A stretch of DNA of 64,000 bases from Streptomyces indicus (GTDB lineage Bacteria > Actinomycetota > Actinomycetes > Streptomycetales > Streptomycetaceae): contig NZ_FNFF01000009.1 of the NCBI RefSeq assembly GCF_900100315.1, positions 248,001 through 312,000 on the forward strand, given 5' to 3'. The notes under the pieces are model-generated. The model worked only from the letters and a program-made list of their open reading frames with translations. It ran no database searches and was not told where the DNA came from. Shown here piece after piece: positions 36,911 to 42,896 of the stretch. The translations under genes and the position numbers were made by a program. The stretch's first letter is position 1. Each line of letters starts with the position of its first letter.

Positions 36911-37528
36911 TCAGGCTCCGGTGCCGCCGCCGCCCGGCATGCCGGCGGCCGTGGTGATGACCTCGTCGATGAGGCCGTACTCCTTGGCCTCCTGCGGGTC
37001 GAACCAGCGGTCGCGGTCCGAGTCGCGGGTGACCTGCTCGACGGTCTGGCCGGTGTGGAACGCCGTCAGCTCGGCCATCTTCTTCTTGGTGAGCAGCAGC
37101 CGCTCGGCGTGGATCTTGATGTCCGACGCGGAGCCCGCGAGGCCCGCGGAGGGCTGGTGGATCAGGATCTCGGCGTTCGGCAGCGCGAAGCGCTTGCCGG
37201 GGGTGCCGGCGCTCAGCAGGAACTGGCCCATCGAGGCGGCCATGCCCATGGCGATCGTCACCACGTCGTTCTTGATGTACTGCATGGTGTCGTAGATCGC
37301 CATGCCCGCGGTGATCGAGCCGCCGGGGCTGTTGATGTAGAGGTAGATGTCCTTGTCCGGGTCGGCGGCAAGGAGCAGCAGCTGCGCAGTGATCTTGTTG
37401 GCGATGTCATCGTCGACGGGCTGGCCGAGGAAGATGATCCGCTCGTTGAGCAGCCGGTTGTAGACATGGTCGCCGAGGCCACCGCCGATGGAGGGGTCGC
37501 CGGCGGCGGAGGGCATCAGATTCGTCAC
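36911..37528 (-). CDS. clpP1: ATP-dependent Clp protease proteolytic subunit ClpP1
   Basis: The 205-aa subunit starts MTNLMPSAAGDPSIGGG, nearly as in S. coelicolor ClpP1, with triad Ser99, His124 and Asp173. GTG 37528 has AGGTGG 6 nt upstream; the longer open frame upstream is not used. It is the promoter-proximal gene of clpP1-clpP2. A ClgR-type site lies 167 bp upstream (37695-37708), which fits the known ClgR activation of clpP1. In S. lividans and S. coelicolor clpP1 affects differentiation. Confidence 0.96.
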   Translation of the reverse strand: MTNLMPSAAGDPSIGGGLGDHVYNRLLNERIIFLGQPVDDDIANKITAQLLLLAADPDKDIYLYINSPGGSITAGMAIYDTMQYIKNDVVTIAMGMAASMGQFLLSAGTPGKRFALPNAEILIHQPSAGLAGSASDIKIHAERLLLTKKKMAELTAFHTGQTVEQVTRDSDRDRWFDPQEAKEYGLIDEVITTAAGMPGGGGTGA

Positions 37529-37694
37529 GTATCCACCTGCTCGTCTTACGACGGCGCCGGGCCGTCTCACGTCTTCTGCTGGGGCCTGGGCCCCCCAGTC
37601 GCCCGCCGGTCTCGGCGGCGTCGGGGACTCCCCTGCCCTCGTATTCATGGACCCTAACGCGCGGGCCGTCGCGGGGAATCCCGGTAGGGGAACT

Positions 37695-37708
37695 GTTCGC
37701 TGTGAGCG
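37695..37708. promoter_or_regulatory. Putative ClgR operator upstream of clpP1
   Basis: GTTCGC-TGTGA-GCG matches the recalled Streptomyces ClgR motif GTTCGC-N5-GCG, found in clpP1 and lon promoters. It lies 167 bp before the clpP1 start. Confidence 0.7.
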
Positions 37709-37797
37709 CAGGTCGCTCCCGGCCGCTGGTGCTCGCCCCCACCTCACCCAGCTGTGGGCAGTCGTGCCCGTACCTCCGCCCGGCTGTGCCCCCTGCA

Positions 37798-37870
37798 CCC
37801 CCTCGGGGCTCCGCCCCGGACCCCGCATCCGAGCTTCGCTCGGATCGCCTCAAGCGCCGGCGGGGCTGGG
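37798..37870. repeat. Dispersed intergenic palindromic repeat of Streptomyces type
   Basis: The segment contains GGGGCTCCGCCCCGGACCCC, a small GAGCTTCGCTC hairpin and CAAGCGCCGGCGGGGCTGG. From memory this combination recurs in intergenic regions of many Streptomyces genomes. It can fold into several hairpins. Its role is unknown. Confidence 0.6.
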
Positions 37871-37892
37871 TTCGCATCCAGGGCTGACATGC

Positions 37893-37932
37893 ACGAGGGC
37901 CCCCGAACGCGAACGCGTCCAGGGGCCCTCGT
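37893..37932 (-). terminator. Hairpin terminator downstream of tig
   Basis: The 11-bp stem ACGAGGGCCCC (37893-37903) / complement (37922-37932) has an 18-nt loop and begins 24 nt after the tig stop. Confidence 0.75.
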
Positions 37933-37956
37933 ACGAGATGGGGGTCAGGCGGAGGC

Positions 37957-39345
37957 TCAGGCCTCGGCCTTCTCCTCGTCGCCGGACTCGGCGGCGGCCT
38001 CGACCGTCTCGCCGGCCTCGGCGGCCTCGTCCTCGTCGTCGCTCAGGTCGACGACCTCACCGTTGGTGTCCTTGACCGTGGCGGCCTCGACGACGACCGC
38101 GAGGGCCTTGCCGCGGGCGACCTCGCCGACCAGCATCGGGACCTGGCCGCCCTCGACGACGGCCTGGGCGAACTGGTCGGGGGACATGCCGGAGGAGGCG
38201 GCGCGGCGCATGAGGTGCTCGGTGAGCTCCTCCTGGCTGACGTTCAGCTTCTCCTTGTTGACGAGCTCGTCGAGGACGAACTGCGTCTTGATGCCCTTGA
38301 CCGCCTGCTCCTTGGTCTCGGCGTCGAACTCCTCGACCGTCTTGCCCTGGATCTGCAGGTACTGCTCCAGGTTCAGACCCATCTGACCGAGCTGGTGGTG
38401 CTCGAGGTTGTGCTTGCGGGTGTTGACCTCGTCCTCGAGCAGCTTCTCGGGAACGGGGACCTCGACCAGCTCGAGCAGCTTCTCCAGGACGCGCTCCTGG
38501 GCCTGCGTGGCCTGGTCGTACTCCTTCATGTTCGCGAGGCGCTTGCGGCTGTCCGCCTTGAGCTCCTCGAGGGTGTCGAACTCGGAGGCGAGCTGCGCGA
38601 AGTCGTCGTCCAGCTCCGGCAGTTCGCGCGCGGCGACCTGGGTGACCTTGACGGTGACCTCGGCGTCCTTGCCCTCGGCCGAGCCGCCCTTGAGCTGCGA
38701 GGTGAAGGTGGCCTCGCCGCCGGCCTCGAGACCGGTCACGGCCTCGTCGATGCCGTCGAGGAGCTCACCGGAGCCGATGGTGTACGAGACGTCCTTGGCG
38801 ACGCCGTCCTCGAGGACCTCGCCGTCGACCTTGGCCTCGAGGTCGATCGTCACGACGTCGCCCTCGGCGGCGGCGCGCTCGACCGGGGAGGTGGAGGCGA
38901 AGCGCTCACGGAGCTGCTCGACCGACTTCTCGACGTCCTCGTCGGTGACCTCGATGGCGTCGACCTCGACCTCGATGCCGGAGTAGTCCGGGATCTCGAT
39001 CTCGGGGCGGACGTCGACCTCGGCGGTGAAGTTGAGCGTCTCGTTGTCCTTCAGCTCGGTGATGTCCACCTCGGGCTGGCCCAGGACGTTCAGCTCCGCC
39101 TCGTTGACGGCCTGCGTGTAGAACTTCGGAAGCGCGTCGTTGACGGCCTCCTCCAGCACGGCGCCACGACCGAAGCGCTGGTCGATCACGCGGGCGGGGA
39201 TCTTGCCCTTGCGGAAGCCCTTCACCGTGACCTGCTGGTTGATCTTCTTGTACGCCGCGTCGAGGCTGTCCTTGAGCTCCTCGAAGGGCACCTCGACAGT
39301 GAGCCGAACCCGGGTCGGGTTCAGGGTCTCCACGGCGCTCTTCAC
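37957..39345 (-). CDS. tig: Trigger factor (ribosome-associated chaperone and prolyl isomerase)
   Basis: The 462-aa protein has an N-terminal ribosome-binding domain with the GFRKGKIPARVIDQRFG signature (TF motif, residues 43-59). A FKBP-type PPIase domain (about 160-245) and a long C-terminal helical chaperone domain (about 250-430) follow. An acidic tail extends past the usual end. It binds nascent chains at the tunnel exit. As in many bacteria it lies upstream of clpP1-clpP2, but a terminator and a separate clpP1 promoter region separate them. Confidence 0.97.
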   Translation of the reverse strand: MKSAVETLNPTRVRLTVEVPFEELKDSLDAAYKKINQQVTVKGFRKGKIPARVIDQRFGRGAVLEEAVNDALPKFYTQAVNEAELNVLGQPEVDITELKDNETLNFTAEVDVRPEIEIPDYSGIEVEVDAIEVTDEDVEKSVEQLRERFASTSPVERAAAEGDVVTIDLEAKVDGEVLEDGVAKDVSYTIGSGELLDGIDEAVTGLEAGGEATFTSQLKGGSAEGKDAEVTVKVTQVAARELPELDDDFAQLASEFDTLEELKADSRKRLANMKEYDQATQAQERVLEKLLELVEVPVPEKLLEDEVNTRKHNLEHHQLGQMGLNLEQYLQIQGKTVEEFDAETKEQAVKGIKTQFVLDELVNKEKLNVSQEELTEHLMRRAASSGMSPDQFAQAVVEGGQVPMLVGEVARGKALAVVVEAATVKDTNGEVVDLSDDEDEAAEAGETVEAAAESGDEEKAEA

Positions 39346-39580
39346 GGTTCGGTCTCCTTGTGGCTGACTGCTTTAGGTTTCCTGCTGAGCCAGACAGCTG
39401 CAGCGGATGCGCGTCGCCGGGAACAACTCGTGGGGGCCGGAGAGGCTCACGTGATGGGGCACACGGGCGCGCAGCTTGCATAGTAACCGCAGCGCGGACG
39501 CACCCCAAAAGGTGATCTTGCCCAGGGGCCGAGGTGGGGCCTGGCCGGTGGGCAGAGGTCCTGGCTGATGGCCGAGGTGG

Positions 39581-39654
39581 TCGGGGTGGCGGGATTTGAA
39601 CCCACGGCCTTCCGCTCCCAAAGCGGACGCGCTACCAAGCTGCGCCACACCCCG
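39581..39654 (-). tRNA. tRNA-Pro (TGG)
   Basis: Read on the minus strand, a 7-bp acceptor stem CGGGGTG/CACCCCG, a D arm with AGCTTGGTAGC, an anticodon loop with TTTGGGA (anticodon TGG) and a T arm GTGGGTTCAAATCCCGC form a complete cloverleaf. The discriminator base is A (39581) and the CCA end is not encoded. Confidence 0.95.
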
Positions 39655-39841
39655 TCGGTGCGACACGTAGGGTACATGCCCGCAGGTCCCGCGGACGCCG
39701 CATTTCCCGCGCCCGCCGCCGGCGGTCCACGGGCTTGGACCCGGGCCGCGGATATGGGGTGTGCACCGCACACCGGGGACCCGCTACGATGCAGATGCGC
39801 CGCGGCCACTGTCACCTGGTGGTTCCTGCGGTGCAGGCCTT

Positions 39842-39912
39842 GCGGGCGTAGCTCAATGGTAGAGCCCTAGTCTTCCAAACTAGCTACGCGGGTTCGATTC
39901 CCGTCGCCCGCT
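39842..39912 (+). tRNA. tRNA-Gly (TCC)
   Basis: A complete cloverleaf: acceptor GCGGGCG/CGCCCGC, D arm GCTCAATGGTAGAGC, anticodon loop CTTCCAA (anticodon TCC), T arm GGGTTCGATTCCC, discriminator T; CCA is not encoded. Its 3' 41 bases belong to the 43-bp attachment repeat that is duplicated at 42785-42827, so this tRNA is the integration target of the adjoining element and stays intact. Confidence 0.97.
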
Positions 39913-39914
39913 CT
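39872..39914 (+). repeat. attL: 43-bp direct repeat within tRNA-Gly 3' end
   Basis: From the anticodon loop (CTTCCAAAC...) to two bases past the tRNA end (...CGCCCGCTCT), identical base for base to 42785-42827. The flanks then diverge (CATGGA versus GCATGG). Confidence 0.93.
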
Positions 39915-39915
39915 C

Positions 39916-39952
39916 ATGGAAAAAGCCGCTGGTCAGAGGCGGCTTTTTCCAT
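39916..39952 (+). terminator. Hairpin terminator just downstream of tRNA-Gly
   Basis: The 14-bp stem ATGGAAAAAGCCGC (39916-39929) / complement (39939-39952) encloses a 9-nt loop; the second arm carries a run of five T. It terminates the tRNA transcript and lies inside the element, just past attL. Confidence 0.8.
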
Positions 39953-40021
39953 TTCTACAAGATCGTTTGAAGTCTCCGGGATGGGTCACGTCCCCCAACC
40001 TCCCCTACAGGGTTTCCGAGA

Positions 40022-40432
40022 GTGAGACGAGACAGGGCCCGTGCTCCCCGTCGAGGGACCGGATCCGTCCGGCAGCTGAAGTCCGGACGGTACGAGGTTC
40101 GGTACACCGGACCGGATGGCAAGCGGCGCAGCATGCCTGGCACCTTCCCCACCAAGAAGGCCGCCGAAGAGGCGTTGGCGAAGGTCACGTCCGAGCGCAT
40201 CGACAACAAGTGGATCGCGCCTGAGCTGAACAAGGTGCTCTTCAAGACCTGGTTCGTGCCGTGGCTGAAGCGCCACTGCGAGGACAGACAGCCCCAGACA
40301 GTGGAGTTGTACGAGCGGATCGCACGGAACTTCATCCTGAAGCCGGTAGGCGGGATCTGCATCGGCGAGATTCCGCTGGGGCGGATCACTCCCACGCTTG
40401 TAGCTGAGTGGCGGAGCGCGGTGAAGCGCCAG
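40022..40432 (+). pseudogene. Truncated tyrosine recombinase (integrase), N-terminal part only
   Basis: The frame starting at GTG 40022 encodes an integrase-like N-terminus of about 137 residues: a GTGSVRQLKSGRYEVRYTGPDGKRRS arm-binding (AP2-like) segment, and the core-binding helices WFVPWLKRHCEDRQPQTVELYERIARNFILKPVGG and GRITPTLVAEWRSAVKRQ. After about 40432 the homology-like pattern stops, and the continuing frame (to 41023) is a shadow with poor coding character. The catalytic domain with the R-HxxR-Y residues is absent, so the protein cannot recombine DNA. It is read away from the tRNA, as in intact elements. Confidence 0.8.
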
Positions 40433-40452
40433 GTTCACAGGACCGTTGTTGA

Positions 40453-40923
40453 GCGGACTGGGCAGAGGCAGGCCGCACACCGCAAGGCACACACTGCCGT
40501 AGTACAGGCGGCACGAGCCGGAGCACCCCGCGGAGCAAAGAACGCCGCCGAACGGTCCGCCGCCGCGACATCATCGACGGACTCGTCATCACGCTCCAGG
40601 AGGCCCGGCTCTCGCTCCCAGAGACCGCGCAGGGGCGTGCGCTCGGTGACAAGCTGCTCGCCTACCGGCACCCCGGTCCCACCGTCCTCGGTGGTGACGC
40701 GCACCGCGTTGGTGAACTGGACGACCTCGTCCTGGCCCTCGCCGCCGCGGTGCATGTCGCCGACCAGCGGCCCGGCACACTCCACGTCCCACGAGGCTCG
40801 GTCTCCGAGATCGCGGCCGGAGCAGCCACCCGACCCGGCCGCCGCGTCAGCCGTCACGGACCCCGTCCCGAGCGGTACTACGACCTCGGCGGTGGTATTT
40901 CCGGTACGACGGCGGCGTACTGA
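40453..40923 (+). pseudogene. Startless coding remnant, possibly C-terminus of a terminase-like nuclease
   Basis: Frame 40453-40923 (stop TGA 40921-40923; an in-frame TGA at 40450-40452 just upstream) has strong GC3 codon use from about 40540 on, but no plausible ATG, GTG or TTG before the conserved-looking part. It reads RRRDIIDGLVITLQEARLSLP, then GELDDLVLALAAAVHVADQRPG. The order 'helix, rLxLP, ... xDDLVxALAxA' resembles the end of large-terminase RNase-H-fold nuclease domains. The assignment is tentative. It probably lost its 5' part in the same deletion that removed the integrase catalytic domain. Confidence 0.5.
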
Positions 40924-41067
40924 GCCACGACCGACCAAGGTCCTGCGAAGTGAGGGCGGGAGAAGGCCGCAGCCAAGCACGTCACGAAGGTCCGGAGCCA
41001 CACCGACTACACCGGCGGTGTGATGGGCGGCCACAACGGTGAGGGCAAGCTGTTGGCCACCAGGCAC

Positions 41068-42009
41068 TCAACGGTTGAGTTGCGCATCGCAATATGCGAG
41101 CAGCGACCGGCCCAGCGTGAGCGCCTTGTTGTAGTCCATCGGCTGCTGCTGCTGCATCATCGCCGACGCGAACTGCTCCGGCGTGGTATCCGGATAGATC
41201 GCGCGCTTGGCGCACGAGCTGTTGATGACATCGGATATGTCATCGTCCGAGCCGCCCGGGTAGACAACCCGCATCTGCTCCATGACGGTTTCGCGCGATG
41301 GCGCGTCATCGCTGGTGACGGCGAACCCGATTCCCGTGCCCGCACCGGCGACCACCATGCCGGCCGCCACGGCGAGCGTGACACGACGACGCCACCACGG
41401 ACGTGAATTCGCCGCGGTGTCGTCCATGCCCGCATCGGCGGTCGGCTCGTCGAGACCGGCGGCCTGCGGGACGGCCCGTGTGCCATGCGACCGGAACACC
41501 TTGGCGACAGACGCGACAGTCGTACCCTCCGCACGCATCCGGCGCACACTCAACACCACCAGCACCAGCGCGCAGACCAGCACCAGGTACATGCCTGCGC
41601 CGACGCTCGGCTTCACCAGGAGAGCGAACGGGTTGTCGTCGAGGCCATCGGTGAGATGTCCGGTCCAGACGATGCCGTACAGGGCGGCGCATGCAGTGAT
41701 CGTGGCGAGGAAGGCCGTGGCGGGAGCTGGCCAGGGGTCGGTTCGCCGCGGCCCGTATGCGGACAGCGCGGCAGCAGCAGCCATGAGGATGACGATGCCC
41801 GCGGCGATACCTCCCCAGCTGAAGGGGTGCGCGTCGGTGACGGTGAAGCTGATGGCGCCAATTTTGAACCAGGGCATAAACAGGCCCACGATGGCGAGGC
41901 CGCTCGCTGCCAGGGTGACCTTTTCCGCGGTAGTCGGCTTGCGTTGCGGCTGGGGTGCAGGTGCCTGGGGCGGGGCAGTGGGCAGCGACGGCATGTCAGT
42001 GGTGGGCAT
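41068..42009 (-). CDS. Hypothetical membrane protein carried by the element
   Basis: The 313 aa have a Pro/Gln-rich N-terminus and four hydrophobic helices between about 28 and 155 (including KVTLAASGLAIVGLFMPWF and GMYLVLVCALVLVVLSV). A cytoplasmic spacer follows, then one further helix (about 212-232, VTLAVAAGMVVAGAGTGIGFAV) and a C-terminal small domain with two Cys (INSSCAKRAI and LLAYCDAQL), resembling the DUF732-like secreted folds of actinobacteria. ATG 42009 has only a weak GAAG upstream. It is the sole gene in the element that looks complete and is transcribed toward the integrase. Function unknown. Confidence 0.7.
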   Translation of the reverse strand: MPTTDMPSLPTAPPQAPAPQPQRKPTTAEKVTLAASGLAIVGLFMPWFKIGAISFTVTDAHPFSWGGIAAGIVILMAAAAALSAYGPRRTDPWPAPATAFLATITACAALYGIVWTGHLTDGLDDNPFALLVKPSVGAGMYLVLVCALVLVVLSVRRMRAEGTTVASVAKVFRSHGTRAVPQAAGLDEPTADAGMDDTAANSRPWWRRRVTLAVAAGMVVAGAGTGIGFAVTSDDAPSRETVMEQMRVVYPGGSDDDISDVINSSCAKRAIYPDTTPEQFASAMMQQQQPMDYNKALTLGRSLLAYCDAQLNR

Positions 42010-42037
42010 ACTTCGACTTTACGAAGCGCTTACATGA

Positions 42038-42634
42038 TCCACAGGCCGCTGGAAGTCCCCACGTCCAGGGACGGAAGTCCCCAATGAGAGGGCGTACGGC
42101 TCTTGCCAAGGGGACCCGGCGACCGTCCTAGAGATCGGGTGTGGCAAGGGCCGAGCCCTCGCCTATCTGGCCGAAACGGGAATCAAGGCCACGGCCGTCG
42201 ACCTGTCCCCGGTCATGGTGGCCAAGATCCAAGAGCGATGGGGGCCAACCGGGGCGCGGTTCGAGTGCGCGGAGGTTCTCGACTTACTCGCCGAGAACGA
42301 CGAGACGTACGACGCGGTGTACGCGATCTTCGGCGCGGCCTGGTTCACCGACCCCACCAAGTTCTTCCCGCTCGTCGCCGAACACCTGAACCCAGGCGGA
42401 ACCTTCGCCTTCTCTCACCCGCCGGCCATCCCTGGCGCATACGGGCCGCAGGGCATGTACAAGGGCGGCTTCGCCGGGCCAGCGATGTTCACCTACCGCT
42501 ACTCGTACACCCCGCGAAAGTGGACGGCCCTGCTCCGCCGGACCGGATTCATCCACACCGATGCCAGGGTGCTTGACGCCCCCACCGAGGGACACATCGG
42601 AACCCTGATCATGACAGCCCAGATGGGCGGTTGA
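42038..42634 (+). pseudogene. 5'-truncated class I SAM-dependent methyltransferase
   Basis: The frame after an in-frame TGA (42035-42037) encodes motif I VLEIGCGKGRALAYLAE, acidic motif II TAVDLSPVMV, and the later YDAVYAIFGAAWFTDP and LNPGGTFAFSHPP motifs, that is, nearly all of a Rossmann methyltransferase. The usual N-terminal 30-50 residues and a start codon are absent: the first in-frame ATG (42215) lies inside the SAM-binding fold, after motif I. A TTA leucine codon (42284-42286) is present; such codons are rare in Streptomyces and make translation depend on bldA. It is probably non-functional, unless translated from a non-canonical start. Confidence 0.75.
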
Positions 42635-42784
42635 TGATCCCCCCAAGCCTCCCCTACGCATCCCCTAACTGGGGCGGGACTCTGCCCACTCCGGCGCAAC
42701 GTGGGCGCGGGTCACAACGCACCCGTTGCAGGTCAGCAGCGCGAGTTGGCTTCAGTTGCAGCCGGCGCCCCACCCCGGGTGAGA

Positions 42785-42827
42785 CTTCCAAACTAGCTAC
42801 GCGGGTTCGATTCCCGTCGCCCGCTCT
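42785..42827 (+). repeat. attR: 43-bp copy of tRNA-Gly 3' end
   Basis: Exact copy of 39872-39914. It lacks the 5' half of the tRNA, so it is not a gene. It marks the right end of the integrated element. Confidence 0.93.
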
Positions 42828-42831
42828 GCAT

Positions 42832-42880
42832 GGCGAAGGCCCAGGTCGGAGGAGGTTCTCCTCCGACCTGGGCCTTCGCC
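42832..42880. terminator. Long perfect hairpin between attR and the protein kinase gene
   Basis: A 23-bp perfect stem (42832-42854 / 42858-42880) has a 3-nt GTT loop. It starts 16 nt after the stop of the leftward kinase gene and, before integration, would have stood just after tRNA-Gly; it works in both directions. Confidence 0.9.
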
Positions 42881-42896
42881 GTTCGCAGGGGTGGCG

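Larger units (their letters stand above)
37529..37956 (-). promoter_or_regulatory. tig-clpP1 intergenic region
   Basis: This 428-bp gap contains, from clpP1 outward, the clpP1 leader with the ClgR-like site, a dispersed Streptomyces palindromic repeat (37798-37870) and the tig terminator (37893-37932). No gene is seen. Confidence 0.6.
39872..42827 (+). mobile_element. Decayed tRNA-Gly-integrated element (AICE/prophage-like remnant)
   Basis: The element spans about 2.96 kb between two exact 43-bp repeats of the tRNA-Gly 3' end. Inside are, in order, a tRNA-proximal tyrosine-recombinase gene cut before its catalytic domain, a startless coding stretch, a leftward membrane-protein gene and a 5'-truncated methyltransferase. 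The position of the integrase next to the tRNA and the repeats are typical of actinomycete integrative elements. No Rep, Tra (FtsK-like), Xis or phage structural genes were found, so it is a deletion remnant and probably immobile by itself. Confidence 0.85.

Noticed and set aside
40022..41023. Full-length 333-aa integrase
   Set aside because: After residue 137 the frame has Arg/Ser/Pro-rich shadow composition, and the catalytic R-HxxR-Y residues are absent; the true coding frame switches.
42785..42857. Second tRNA-Gly gene
   Set aside because: Only the 3' half of the tRNA is present (attR); the acceptor 5' strand and D arm are missing.
39842..42880. Intact AICE or prophage
   Set aside because: No replication, FtsK-like transfer or structural genes, and the integrase lacks its catalytic domain.
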